Positions 50,942-60,475 of a DNA stretch of 64,000 bases are shown piece after piece. A model generated the notes under the pieces. It was not told where the DNA came from. It saw only the letters and a list, made by a program, of their open reading frames with translations, and did no database searches. Each line of letters begins with the position of its first letter. The stretch's first letter is position 1. Origin of the DNA: an uncultured Bacteroidota bacterium. GTDB lineage: Bacteria > Bacteroidota > Bacteroidia > Flavobacteriales > Flavobacteriaceae. Position numbers and translations under genes: made by a program. Location: assembly GCA_902613595.1 (NCBI GenBank), contig CACMHY010000004.1, positions 1 to 64,000 of the forward strand. Direction: 5' to 3'.

Positions 50942-52005
50942 AGAAAGGCTTATCGAAAAAAGTAGTGTTAGTTTGTAATGTTAAAAATACTTTTGTATCC
51001 AAAGATATTACCCTTTTAAAAAAAATGGGATTAGAAGTGTTATTAATTCATTCTCCTCCATATAAAGATCCTTTTCGTTTTTTTTACAACCGGGTTAAAG
51101 AGTTAATTCTTTCCCTTTTTTATTTACCAATTTCAAAAGGTGTCTTTAGTTGGTTCAATGATTATCATACCACGATACCTGTTTTAATGGCGAAATTTTT
51201 TAAAAAACCAATAACAATTATTATTGGGGGATACGATGCAGTGGCAAATTCAAAGTTGAATTATGGGCTTTTTCTAAAAAATAACAGTAGACAAAAGATA
51301 GCGGTATGGAATTTAAAAAAATCAAATTCAATTTGGGTAGTTCATAAGACATTATCTAAAGGATGCAGTTTTGCAAAAAAGGAGACAAATACTTATTCAG
51401 GGCTCAAATATTTCATTCCTGACTTGTCAACTCCAATATTTGAAATTCCGACAGCATATGATAGTAATTTTTGGAAAAAAATGAAAAAAAAATCACCTAA
51501 AACAGTTCTGACAGTTGCAAATATTTCCGATAGAAGAACATATGAAAGAAAAGGGATTGGAATGTTTTTTACTTTGGCAGATAAGCTGCCAGATTTTAAG
51601 TTCACTTTGGCAGGCTTAAATGAGAAGTTTTTTCTGGACTCTGTTCCCAAAAATGTAAGAATTCTTGGAGAACAAAACATTGAACAATTAAAGGAACTTT
51701 ATGGAATACACACCTATTATTTCCAGGGGTCAATAATCGAAGGTTTACCAAATGTTCTATGCGAAGCTATGTTATGTGAGTGCATACCTATTGGGAATAA
51801 AGTATTTGGTATTCCCGATGTAATTGGAGATACAGGTCTTATTTTTGAAGGGAAAAAAGATATTGATAAAATTTGTTCTTTTTTAAAATTGGAAAAAAAA
51901 GAGCTTTCTCTGAAAGCTAGAAATAGAATTAAAATTTATTATCCTATAATAAGAAGAAAAAAAGAATTTAAAAAAAACTTGGACAAAATAAACTTTAATG
52001 AATAA
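50938..52005 (+). CDS. GT-B fold glycosyltransferase (GT4-like)
   Basis: A 355-residue glycosyltransferase. The C-terminal half has the usual retaining GT4 pattern: ANISDRRTYERKG.G, the FKFTLAG strand, and FQGSIIEGLPNVLCEAMLCECIPI (E-x7-E-like region) with a D..GLIF loop. N-terminal half is weakly conserved. No signal peptide, so it works at the cytoplasmic membrane face. It starts at an ATGA overlap with GH3 and overlaps the next gene by 8 bases. Probably adds a sugar to a surface polymer. Confidence 0.85.
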   Translation: MKKGLSKKVVLVCNVKNTFVSKDITLLKKMGLEVLLIHSPPYKDPFRFFYNRVKELILSLFYLPISKGVFSWFNDYHTTIPVLMAKFFKKPITIIIGGYDAVANSKLNYGLFLKNNSRQKIAVWNLKKSNSIWVVHKTLSKGCSFAKKETNTYSGLKYFIPDLSTPIFEIPTAYDSNFWKKMKKKSPKTVLTVANISDRRTYERKGIGMFFTLADKLPDFKFTLAGLNEKFFLDSVPKNVRILGEQNIEQLKELYGIHTYYFQGSIIEGLPNVLCEAMLCECIPIGNKVFGIPDVIGDTGLIFEGKKDIDKICSFLKLEKKELSLKARNRIKIYYPIIRRKKEFKKNLDKINFNE

Positions 52006-52945
52006 AATCTTTGCTATACTATCCTATCCAAATTCAAATAATCTAGGGGATTTTATCCAAAGCGAAGCGGCAAAACAATATTTGAAAAATAAAATTGTTA
52101 AACAAATTGATCGTGAGCAGTTACATTCTTACGATGGAACGAAGGTGCAAATGTTTATGAATGGGTGGTTTATGGAAAACCCAAATAATTGGCCTCCTTC
52201 CAAGAAAATTAATCCATTGTTTTTATCGTTTCATTTGAATCCTACATCAAAAAAAAAGATGCTTTCCCAAAAAGGAGTCAATTTTTTAAAAAAGCACCAA
52301 CCTATTGGTTGCAGGGATATTTACACTCAAAAAATTTTATCTGATTGTGGAGTTGAGACCTATTTTTCTTCTTGTCTTACTCTTACATTAAGACGAAATA
52401 ACTTTGTTAAAAAGAACACTAGGCGACAAGGAATTTTAGTAGTTAGTCCCATGGAGCGTTTGATATCAGAAAATTTTTCTGCCCCAAGTTTTTCTTTAGA
52501 AAAAGTCTTAAATAAGATCAAGACTTTTAAAAAAAAGAGACAGTATTTAAAAGGTATGAAAAGATTAAATTTTTTTCTATCAAGGCAGAAAGAACCAGTA
52601 TATTTTAAGTCTCAACTCGTAGACCCTTTAGAGTTCTCAGAAAATGAAAGATCAAATAAAGCAATAAAACAATTAAGAGATATTGCTAAAGCTAAATTAC
52701 TAATAACCTCACGTATTCACTCAGCATTACCTGCAGTAGCTTTTGGGACGCCAGTTTTATTTATTTCAGACGGATTAGATCACATTAATCAAAAAAGCCG
52801 CTTACAAGGGATGGAGCCTTTTTTCCCTATTTTAAATTCAAAAGATCTAATTAAATGGACTTTTAAATGGCCAAACCCGACAAAATCTCATCTGCCGCTG
52901 GTTAAAAAATTGGAAAAAAAAATAACTTTTTTTATTAAAGATTAA
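51998..52945 (+). CDS. Polysaccharide pyruvyl transferase family protein
   Basis: A 315-residue protein with the family's N-terminal NNLGDFIQSEAAKQYL block, a GCRD motif (about residue 103) and the C-terminal TSRIHSALPAVAFGTPVLFIS motif, which closely resembles the usual SRLHa..pal..gtPvi.i.. of CsaB/pyruvyltransferases. Members add ketal-linked pyruvate to cell-surface sugars, giving them negative charge. Last gene of the M23-GH3-GT operon, 8-base overlap upstream, 58 bases before purD. Confidence 0.88.
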   Translation: MNKIFAILSYPNSNNLGDFIQSEAAKQYLKNKIVKQIDREQLHSYDGTKVQMFMNGWFMENPNNWPPSKKINPLFLSFHLNPTSKKKMLSQKGVNFLKKHQPIGCRDIYTQKILSDCGVETYFSSCLTLTLRRNNFVKKNTRRQGILVVSPMERLISENFSAPSFSLEKVLNKIKTFKKKRQYLKGMKRLNFFLSRQKEPVYFKSQLVDPLEFSENERSNKAIKQLRDIAKAKLLITSRIHSALPAVAFGTPVLFISDGLDHINQKSRLQGMEPFFPILNSKDLIKWTFKWPNPTKSHLPLVKKLEKKITFFIKD

Positions 52946-53003
52946 ATGATTGTTTAATAAATATAGAATTTTTTAGATATTATCTTTATAGAAATTTAAT
53001 TTC

Positions 53004-54269
53004 ATGAATATACTTGTTATTGGAGGAGGCGGGAGAGAACACGCTTTGTGTTGGAAATTAAATCAGAGTAAACTTTGTAAAAAGCTTTATGCAGCACCTG
53101 GCAATGGTGGAACTGCAAATTGTGCTATAAATTTAAAATTAAAAGTTTCTGATTTCTATGGAATTAAAAGAGCTGTAATAAAATACTCAATCGACTTAGT
53201 TATAGTTGGACCAGAGGATCCTCTCGTTTTAGGCATCCATGACTTTTTTATAGGGGATCCGTATTTAAAAAATGTTAGTATTGTAGGGCCCCAAAAAAAG
53301 GCTGCTCAATTAGAGGGCAGCAAGTCTTTTGCAAAGGAGTTTATGAAACGTCACCAAATTCCAACAGCAGCTTACTCAGAGTTCACTTCGGAAACCATTA
53401 GTGAAGGGGAAAAGTTTTTGGAACAAAGTAAACCCCCTTATGTCTTAAAAGCTGATGGACTTGCAGGTGGTAAAGGAGTTTTGATAATTGAAGATTTAAA
53501 ACAGGCTAAATTTGAGCTAGGCCAAATGCTTTTAAAAAGTAAATATGGTGAAGCTTCAAAAAAAGTTGTAATTGAGGAATTCTTATCTGGTATTGAACTT
53601 TCTTGTTTTGTATTATTTGATGGGCATAATTATATCAAACTCCCTATGGCAAAAGATTATAAACGAATTGGGGAGGGCGATAAAGGCTTAAATACCGGCG
53701 GAATGGGTGCAATATCCCCAGTACCATTTGTAGATAGTCTTTTTGATGAAAAAATAGATCACCAGATTATTAAGCCCACAATAGAGGGCCTTAAAAAAGA
53801 TAATATAAATTATAAAGGGTTTATTTTTATTGGACTTATAAAAGTGGGAGATAACCCATTTGTAATTGAGTACAATGTAAGATTGGGAGATCCTGAAACA
53901 GAGGTGATTATTCCAAGGATTGAAAATGATTTAGTAGAAGTATTTAAAGCAGCAACCGATGGGACCCTTGATAAAATAAAATTGCAAATAACATCCAAAA
54001 GCGCAGCAACGGTTATGCTTGTTTCTAAGGGATATCCTGTTGCTTATCAAAAAGGGAGCATTATTACTGGACTACCAAAAAATAAAATGATATTCCACGC
54101 TGGGACGAGTATTGAAAAAAGTTCTCTTCAAACTTCAGGAGGAAGAGTTATGGCCGTCACCTCAATTGGAAAAAATTTTAATAAAGCACTTAAAGAATCA
54201 TACAATCTAGTTAATAAAATTAAGTATGATGGAAAGCATTATCGAAAAGATATTGGGTTTGATTTATAA
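53004..54269 (+). CDS. purD: Phosphoribosylamine-glycine ligase
   Basis: A 421-residue ATP-grasp enzyme of purine synthesis (PRA + glycine + ATP to GAR). N-terminal VIGGGGREHALCWKL, then SKSFAKEFM, the ATP-grasp loop KADGLAGGKGV, the DYKRIGEGDKGLNTGGMGA motif, and EYNVRLGDPETEV. Complete. Its stop overlaps the convergent DUF6341 stop by 6 bases. A TATCTTTA box lies upstream. Confidence 0.97.
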   Translation: MNILVIGGGGREHALCWKLNQSKLCKKLYAAPGNGGTANCAINLKLKVSDFYGIKRAVIKYSIDLVIVGPEDPLVLGIHDFFIGDPYLKNVSIVGPQKKAAQLEGSKSFAKEFMKRHQIPTAAYSEFTSETISEGEKFLEQSKPPYVLKADGLAGGKGVLIIEDLKQAKFELGQMLLKSKYGEASKKVVIEEFLSGIELSCFVLFDGHNYIKLPMAKDYKRIGEGDKGLNTGGMGAISPVPFVDSLFDEKIDHQIIKPTIEGLKKDNINYKGFIFIGLIKVGDNPFVIEYNVRLGDPETEVIIPRIENDLVEVFKAATDGTLDKIKLQITSKSAATVMLVSKGYPVAYQKGSIITGLPKNKMIFHAGTSIEKSSLQTSGGRVMAVTSIGKNFNKALKESYNLVNKIKYDGKHYRKDIGFDL

Positions 54270-54491
54270 AAATGAGTGGGCAGAAGTATCTTTTTTCTCC
54301 TCTCCTCTTTTATGGAAAACATTAAGTGCCCGAACCCAATAAAGCATTGCTGAAAAACCTATAACAAGAAACATCCAGTTAATTGAACTTGCTAAAGTCC
54401 AACTAGTATTCTCTAGCTCTCTTAAAATTGTAAAAGGTAAGAAGAAGACTTCTTCAAATAACCAAGCTATACCTTCAAAAAAATCTTTCAT
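54264..54491 (-). CDS. DUF6341 small membrane protein
   Basis: A 75-residue protein: hydrophobic N-terminal segment with FLPFTILRELENTSWTLASSINWMFLVI, one membrane helix, YWVRALN and a charged tail ending TSAHSFL. The ending and overall pattern match a conserved flavobacterial family I know as DUF6341. Function unknown. Confidence 0.7.
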   Translation of the reverse strand: MKDFFEGIAWLFEEVFFLPFTILRELENTSWTLASSINWMFLVIGFSAMLYWVRALNVFHKRGEEKKDTSAHSFL

Positions 54492-54586
54492 AATAGAATT
54501 TTAAAACGATTTACAAATTATAATAACAAAGATATTTAAACTCTTTGCAATTACACATCTATTTTCAAAAATTTGAATTAGCAAAA

Positions 54587-55627
54587 TTAGACATCATCAA
54601 AATCAATTGCTATTTTTTTTGATTTTGGAATCGCTTGACAGCTTAAAATTAGACCTTCATTGATCTCCTCATCTGTTAGAATCTGATTATTACTCATATC
54701 AACTTTTCCTTCAGTGACCCTAGCAATACAACTACTGCAAACACCTCCCTGGCATGAATAAGGAACATCAATTTTTTCGTTTAGCGCAATTTCAAGTAAT
54801 GTCTTATTTTGATCTAGAGTTAATTGATGTGTTACATCATCGCATTTAATATTAAGTAAGCCTTCTTCTATATAATTTTTTTGTTGAGGTATTTGGATAG
54901 ATGAAGTAAATAACTCGAAAAGAATATCATTCTCATTAAAACCCTTCTCTAAAAAGAATTGTTTGCTAGAATCGATCAATTTTTCAGGGCCGCACAAGTA
55001 GATTAACTTGGGGTAAGATTTAGGCTCATTTTTTAGAACATAATTTAAAAAAGCAGAATCAATTCTTCCAAATTCAGCACCATCAATTTTTTCTTCACTA
55101 AAAGACCAATGAATTTTTAATGCGTCAAATCTACTTTCGAGACTTTTCAATTCATTATAAAACATCGTTTTTTCAGGAGTTTTATTACCATATATAAGAG
55201 TGAAAGGGGTATCAGATGTGCTGTCAAGAAAAGATCTTAAAATAGACATTATTGGAGTAATTCCACTTCCAGCTGCAACAGCCATAATTGGAATTGAATT
55301 GTTCTTAGAATCAAATGTAAAACGTCCTTCTGGGATTCCCGCTTTAATTTCATCACCCTTTTTGATTTTTCGATTTACATAAGTAGAGAAAATGCCGTTT
55401 GGGACCTCTTTAATACCAACTTGTAGTAAACCACTAATTGGAGATGAACAGATTGAATAAGATCTGCGGACTTTATTACCGTTAATTTCTAATTCTAAAG
55501 AAATATATTGTCCAGCAAGGTAGGCGTAGGACGAGCTTAAATCATTATTAACGTCAAGGGAAATGACTACAGATTGGGGTGTTAACCTTTCAACAGCACC
55601 AACAATTAGTGTGTTAAGACGAGACAT
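54587..55627 (-). CDS. PaaE-like NAD(P)H reductase with 2Fe-2S ferredoxin domain
   Basis: A 346-residue reductase with three parts: FAD-binding domain (GQYISLELEINGNKVRRSYSIC, the RxYS motif), NAD(P)-binding domain (AAGSGITPIMSI), and a C-terminal plant-type ferredoxin (CQGGVCSSC with a later LSCQ). PaaE passes electrons to ring epoxidase in phenylacetate breakdown, but in flavobacteria lone copies serve unknown oxygenases, and no paaABC genes are here. A TAAATTTG box lies upstream on the minus strand. Confidence 0.9.
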   Translation of the reverse strand: MSRLNTLIVGAVERLTPQSVVISLDVNNDLSSSYAYLAGQYISLELEINGNKVRRSYSICSSPISGLLQVGIKEVPNGIFSTYVNRKIKKGDEIKAGIPEGRFTFDSKNNSIPIMAVAAGSGITPIMSILRSFLDSTSDTPFTLIYGNKTPEKTMFYNELKSLESRFDALKIHWSFSEEKIDGAEFGRIDSAFLNYVLKNEPKSYPKLIYLCGPEKLIDSSKQFFLEKGFNENDILFELFTSSIQIPQQKNYIEEGLLNIKCDDVTHQLTLDQNKTLLEIALNEKIDVPYSCQGGVCSSCIARVTEGKVDMSNNQILTDEEINEGLILSCQAIPKSKKIAIDFDDV

Positions 55628-55791
55628 AGCTTTTTTTACAAATTTACAAAAATTGAAATAGTATGAATTAATAAGAATAAATAGTTTGACTTATGTAAGT
55701 AAAAAATGTATATGACTTGATTGATAAAATTTATAATTTAAATGGATAATAATTGCGAGAATTTAATGTTATAACTAAGCAAATTGTTATT

Positions 55792-58254
55792 ATGTTTTAC
55801 AGAAAAATTTTTTTTCTTTTATCCTTGTTTTCAATTGCTATAATGCATTCCTGTAGTACGACTAAAAAAGGTGTTTTAAATAGAGAGTATCATGCTCTAA
55901 CATCCAAATATAATGTAATATTTAATGGTAAGGAAGCCTTTTCTGTCGGAGAAAAAATACTATTGGAAGCTTTTGAGGAGAATTTTTTCGAATTCATCCC
56001 AGTTGAACCAATTACTTTAAGAGGAGAAGACGTTGATAAGACAACAATTGTTCCAGGTTTTGATCGAGCTGAAGAAAAAGCTGTGAAGGCAATTCAAAAA
56101 CATTCAATAAATATTAAAAATATTCAATACAATAAGGAAATTGAAAAAGCATATTTATTACTTGGCAAAGCAAGATATTTTGATCGTCGGTTTTTCCCAG
56201 CTTTAGAAGCATTTAATTTTTTATTAGAAACAGGCGCTAGTTGGTCAAATTTTCTTGATGCTAAGATTTGGCGAGAAAAAACTAATATTCGTCTAAAAAA
56301 CTATGAATTAGCAATTGAAAATCTTCGCCCGTTAGCTCGTAAACTAATTTCAAAAAACAAATATTTTACAATTGCGAATGCAACACTTGCGGATGCATTT
56401 ATGAACTTAAAAAAACAAGACTCCGCTTTATATTACATAAAAAGAGCCGCACTAAAAGAATCCAAGAGAGCTTATAAAGCAAGATATTTTTTCTTAACTG
56501 GGCAATTGTTTGAAAGCCTTGAAGAAAAAGACTCAGCCCAGTGGGCTTACAAAAAAATAATCGATTTAAACCGAAAAGCACCAAGAAAATTTTTTGTCCA
56601 AGCTATCATAAAGCAAAATTTATTGGATACAAACTTAAGCTCTGAGTATCATGTCGCGTCATTAGAAAAGATGTTAAAAAATTATGAAAACGATCCTTAC
56701 GAACATTATATATGTCGTGCTTTGGCAGAACTTTATTTCGAACAAGGGAAAGATAGTATTGGTTTAAGTTATTTAAACAGGTCACTCGAATCAGTCTCTT
56801 TAGACCCATACACTAAAATGGAAAATCTTAAATTTTTATCAGACTATCACTTCAAAAAAGGTAACTATTTAGTTAGTGGAGGCTTTCTTGACAAACTGCT
56901 ATCTCTGTACGAAAAAAACTCTACTCAATACAAAAGAACCGATAGGAAAAGAGAAAACCTTAACGAGGTTATTTTATATGAAAAAACGGCTCAAAATACT
57001 GACAGCATAATAAAGTTAGCTTTGTTAGATAAAGATGAGCAATTAATTTATTTTGAAAATTACATCAATCTAAAAAGACAAAAAGAAATTCAAAAACTTA
57101 AACAATCAGAGGAAAGTGCAAATTCTCAAAGCATTAATCGATTAAAAACATCCTTTTATTTTTATAATCCGAACCAATTATTGAAAGGGAAACAGGCTTT
57201 TCTTACTGTATGGGGAGATAGACCGAATTTGGATAATTGGAGGAATTCAGATGCAATTCTAGCACCAAAAGAATTTTCAACCCAAGATGAAAAAGAATCT
57301 GATAAGTTTTTTGTAATACAAGAGACACCTGAAAGTTATGTTTCTCTTATACCCAAAGAAGAAGAGGAAATAGATAGTCTTATTCTTCTAAATCAACAGT
57401 CTTATCTTCAATTAGGAATGATTTATAAAGAGAAGTTTAATGATTATGATCTAGCTCGAAATAGATTAAAAAAGGCCCTTGATTTGAATCCTCCCGATGG
57501 AATTGCCTCTCAGGCATTATATCATCTTTATAGAATAGCTGAAAAAGATTCTATTCAAATTGCGGAATCTTACAGAACTAATTTGATAAAAAATTATGCT
57601 GATACACCTTTTGCTTTTTTATTAAATGATCCACAAAATTATGATCTTTCTGAAATTAAAACGCCTGAATTACTTTACGAAAAAGTTTTAAAATTATTTG
57701 AAGAACAAAAGTTTTCAGAAACTTTAAAAGAAATAGAATTGTTAACAGTAATAACAAGCGGAAGTAGAATTGAACCCAAAATAAGTTTACTAAAGGCACA
57801 TACTATTGGTCGTTTGAAAGGTGTTTCATCTTGGAGAGAAGCACTTGGCGAAGTTGCATCTAAGTATAGTGCTTTTGAGGAAGGAATTAAGGCGAGAGAT
57901 TTAATTGAAAAAATTGAATCTATACAGAATCTTGATAAAGAAAATGTTATTTATAAAAATTACAAATGGATATTCCCTTTTGAAAGTTCTCAAACTAAAA
58001 TTATTGATACATTTTATTCTGAAGTCAAACGTAAAACATTAATTTACAATAACTCTTTAAGTGTAAGTAAAGACACTTATAATGAAGATTATGTTTTTGT
58101 TGTAATTCACGGGATAAGGTATCTTAATGAAATAGAGGTTCTGAAAAATAGAATTGAGTTTGATCAAGAAAAACTTGTCAACTTCGATAATTTTGTAACT
58201 TTAACGTCCCAGTACAGAGAATACATTAAAAATAAAACCTGGAAAACTAACTAA
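55792..58254 (+). CDS. sprE: T9SS/gliding periplasmic lipoprotein PorW/SprE
   Basis: An 820-residue lipoprotein starting at the ATG at 55792; the track's TTG start at 55753 adds 13 non-signal residues. The lipobox is IMHSC (about residue 21), directly followed by STTKKGVLNREYHALTSKYN, then TPR-rich helical regions (EKAYLLLGKARYFDRRFFPALEAF and so on). This opening and TPR content fit SprE/PorW, which links outer-membrane T9SS components in gliding and secretion. It begins the transcript that goes on to bactofilin, atpZ and the atp genes. Confidence 0.88.
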   Translation: MFYRKIFFLLSLFSIAIMHSCSTTKKGVLNREYHALTSKYNVIFNGKEAFSVGEKILLEAFEENFFEFIPVEPITLRGEDVDKTTIVPGFDRAEEKAVKAIQKHSINIKNIQYNKEIEKAYLLLGKARYFDRRFFPALEAFNFLLETGASWSNFLDAKIWREKTNIRLKNYELAIENLRPLARKLISKNKYFTIANATLADAFMNLKKQDSALYYIKRAALKESKRAYKARYFFLTGQLFESLEEKDSAQWAYKKIIDLNRKAPRKFFVQAIIKQNLLDTNLSSEYHVASLEKMLKNYENDPYEHYICRALAELYFEQGKDSIGLSYLNRSLESVSLDPYTKMENLKFLSDYHFKKGNYLVSGGFLDKLLSLYEKNSTQYKRTDRKRENLNEVILYEKTAQNTDSIIKLALLDKDEQLIYFENYINLKRQKEIQKLKQSEESANSQSINRLKTSFYFYNPNQLLKGKQAFLTVWGDRPNLDNWRNSDAILAPKEFSTQDEKESDKFFVIQETPESYVSLIPKEEEEIDSLILLNQQSYLQLGMIYKEKFNDYDLARNRLKKALDLNPPDGIASQALYHLYRIAEKDSIQIAESYRTNLIKNYADTPFAFLLNDPQNYDLSEIKTPELLYEKVLKLFEEQKFSETLKEIELLTVITSGSRIEPKISLLKAHTIGRLKGVSSWREALGEVASKYSAFEEGIKARDLIEKIESIQNLDKENVIYKNYKWIFPFESSQTKIIDTFYSEVKRKTLIYNNSLSVSKDTYNEDYVFVVIHGIRYLNEIEVLKNRIEFDQEKLVNFDNFVTLTSQYREYIKNKTWKTN

Positions 58255-58255
58255 A

Positions 58256-58669
58256 ATGAAAGGAATGGATAATAATGGACAGTATAGTAAAATAGAAAAG
58301 AGTACTACACTTAAGGGCAGCATTAAATCAAAAACTGACATTCGTATAGATGGAAATGTTGAGGGTGAAGTAGTAACGAAAGGTAAAGTCATTTTAGGAA
58401 AAGAATCTAATGTTATTGGAAAAATATTATGTGCTAATGCAGATATTGAAGGAAAATTTGATGGAGAATTGACAGCCTCTGGGACACTAAGTTTAAAATC
58501 GGGCTCAAATGTTAAGGGTAAAGTGAAAATTCAAAAATTGATTGTTGAATCAGGGTCAATATTCAACGCTAATTGTTCGATGCATTCTGCTGAAGATGGT
58601 GTTAAAAAGTTAAATAGTTTAAATGAACAAGGGAAGGAAGCCGAAGAATCAATGGCTAATGTTCTCTAG
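58256..58669 (+). CDS. Bactofilin (polymer-forming cytoskeletal protein)
   Basis: A 137-residue bactofilin: short N-terminal tail, a beta-helical core of about 90 residues (STTLKGSIKSKTDIRIDGNV, then KGKVILGKESNVIGKI) and a short acidic tail. Bactofilins self-assemble into filaments without nucleotide and scaffold envelope enzymes. It starts 1 base after the sprE stop and its end overlaps atpZ by 47 bases. Confidence 0.93.
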   Translation: MKGMDNNGQYSKIEKSTTLKGSIKSKTDIRIDGNVEGEVVTKGKVILGKESNVIGKILCANADIEGKFDGELTASGTLSLKSGSNVKGKVKIQKLIVESGSIFNANCSMHSAEDGVKKLNSLNEQGKEAEESMANVL

Positions 58670-58835
58670 TCTTGCTTTTCAAATTGCAATAATCATTTGG
58701 GGTAGTGCGAAACTGGGGAAATACTTGGATAATCTATATCCCTATTCTGAACAAAGATTTGTTCTAACTCTTACAAGTATTGGCATAATAATTACGATTG
58801 GGATTATTTACAGGCAAAGTAAAAACTTTTGGTAG
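58623..58835 (+). CDS. atpZ: AtpZ/AtpI-family protein
   Basis: A 70-residue protein with two membrane helices and the AtpZ pattern LAFQIAIIIWGSAKLGKYLDNLYP. AtpI/AtpZ helps c-ring assembly or Mg2+ transport next to ATP synthase. It starts inside the bactofilin gene (47-base overlap), though an internal ATG at 58659 would reduce that. Confidence 0.85.
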   Translation: MNKGRKPKNQWLMFSSLAFQIAIIIWGSAKLGKYLDNLYPYSEQRFVLTLTSIGIIITIGIIYRQSKNFW

Positions 58836-58840
58836 TAGGG

Positions 58841-59199
58841 ATGAGAAGTTTTCGATTGTATATTATTATTTTAATTTCAGTAATGTGCTTATTATTTATA
58901 CTACATATTAAATTCTTCGAAGGGGACAAAATTTTCTTATTAAAAAGCTATGTAATAAATGCGATGTTATCAATGATATCCATATCCTCATTAAATTATG
59001 GCATAAAAAAAAAAGTAATTTAACAACTATCTATCTCTTTACGGTTGCTATTAAATTAATTATCTATTTTTTAATTTTTCAGCCACAATTCAAGATAGAT
59101 GGTTCTACATCAAAAGAGGAGTTTTTAGTGTTTTTTATTCCTTATTTATCAGGCTTGATCTTAGAAATTTTGATTTTAGTAAAAAGATTTAAAACATAG
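58841..59199 (+). CDS. DUF6168 family membrane protein, interrupted by a -1 frameshift at A10
   Basis: The first frame gives 60 residues (MRSFRLYIIILISVMCLLFI...) and stops at 59023, just after ten consecutive A at 59005-59014. The -1 frame continues SNLTTIYLFTVAIKLIIYFLIFQPQFK...LEILILVKRFKT and stops at 59199, about 120 residues in all. The joined protein has four helices and matches the DUF6168 family at this conserved place between atpZ and atpB. A slippery A run, one missing base or a sequencing error would all explain it. Confidence 0.75.
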
Positions 59200-59261
59200 T
59201 TATAATTTAACCAAATCATATTTTAATTTTCTTTAAAAAACAAATCTAAAAATCTGGTTAT

Positions 59262-59295
59262 TTGTTTCTTTATTTATACTAAAGCCATACATTTG
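59262..59295 (+). promoter_or_regulatory. Promoter before atpB: TTG-23-TACATTTG
   Basis: A TAnnTTTG box TACATTTG at 59288-59295 with a TTG at 59262-59264 (spacer 23, longer than usual). It could give the core atp genes a start separate from the sprE transcript. Confidence 0.5.
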
Positions 59296-59323
59296 CATCG
59301 CTAGGAATTTTTATAATTATCTT

Positions 59324-60424
59324 ATGCTATATATGCTAAAAAAAGCCAATGCTATTGCACTTTACATGTTTGCATTTTTTTTAACTTCTATCCCATCACT
59401 AGCAAAAGAAACTCAACCAGGAAAAGATTTAAAAACAGAAATTAAAAAATACATCTCACACCATTTGGAAGATGCGCATGATTTTAGTCTTTTTTCTTTT
59501 ACAAACAATATAGGCAAGCATGTATATGTTGGGATACCTCTGCCTGTAATTCTTTGGGATGAAGGGCTAAAGGTCTTCTCTTCTTCAAAACTCAATCATG
59601 GAGAAGGTGTTGCGGAAGTAGGGTCTAGTTATTATAAGTTAGAACATGGTAAAATATACAGAACTGGTCCGGAAGGTAGAATTAATTATGACAAGAATAA
59701 TCATCCAACTAATAAACTGCCCATAGATTTATCAATTACTAAAGGAGTAGTTAGTATGCTAATAATAGCGTTTCTTATGTTTTTTCTTTTTGCTAGTTTA
59801 GCAAAATCCTACAAAGAAAATCACGGCATACCAAAAGGAATAGGACGTTTTTTTGAGCCTATAGTGCTCTATGTACGTGATGAGATTGCCAGACCTAACA
59901 TTGGAGAAAAAAAATATTCTTATTATATGAATTTCCTTTTAACGGTTTTCTTTTTTATCTGGTTTTTAAATCTTTTAGGACTTACTCCTTTAGGGGTAAA
60001 CGTGACCGGAAACATTGCAGTGACATTTGGTCTCGCACTCTTAACTTTTTTAGTTACAAATCTAACAGGAACAAAGACCTATTGGTTTCATATTTTAGAC
60101 CCTTTAGGAAATTCTATGAAATGGTATTCAAAAATACCGCTTTATATAATATTAATACCAATCGAGTTATTAGGCATTTTCATAAAACCATTTTCATTGT
60201 TGATTAGATTGTATGCGAACATGCAAGCTGGGCACATTGTATTGATGAGCCTAATAGGGTTAATGTTTATATTTAAAAGTTGGTTAGGGAGCCCTTTATC
60301 CTTTGGACTAGCTTTTGCAATTTCGATTATTGAATTATTAGTTGCCTTATTACAGGCCTACATATTTACGATGCTATCTGCTCTTTATTTTGGCTTTGCC
60401 GCCGAGGATCATGAGCATCATTGA
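59324..60424 (+). CDS. atpB: ATP synthase Fo subunit a
   Basis: A 366-residue membrane subunit with an N-terminal signal-like segment (SIPSLAKET), as in other Bacteroidota AtpB, and about six membrane helices. The essential Arg is in SLLIRLYANMQAGHIVL, followed by helix 6 ending in the acidic EDHEHH tail. It forms the proton half-channels against the c-ring. ATG at 59333 is an equally good start. Operon order atpB-E-F-H-A-G. Confidence 0.96.
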   Translation: MLYMLKKANAIALYMFAFFLTSIPSLAKETQPGKDLKTEIKKYISHHLEDAHDFSLFSFTNNIGKHVYVGIPLPVILWDEGLKVFSSSKLNHGEGVAEVGSSYYKLEHGKIYRTGPEGRINYDKNNHPTNKLPIDLSITKGVVSMLIIAFLMFFLFASLAKSYKENHGIPKGIGRFFEPIVLYVRDEIARPNIGEKKYSYYMNFLLTVFFFIWFLNLLGLTPLGVNVTGNIAVTFGLALLTFLVTNLTGTKTYWFHILDPLGNSMKWYSKIPLYIILIPIELLGIFIKPFSLLIRLYANMQAGHIVLMSLIGLMFIFKSWLGSPLSFGLAFAISIIELLVALLQAYIFTMLSALYFGFAAEDHEHH

Positions 60425-60475
60425 AACAAAACACTTAATTGTGAAAAAAGGAATGTTTAATTTAAAACTCATAGT

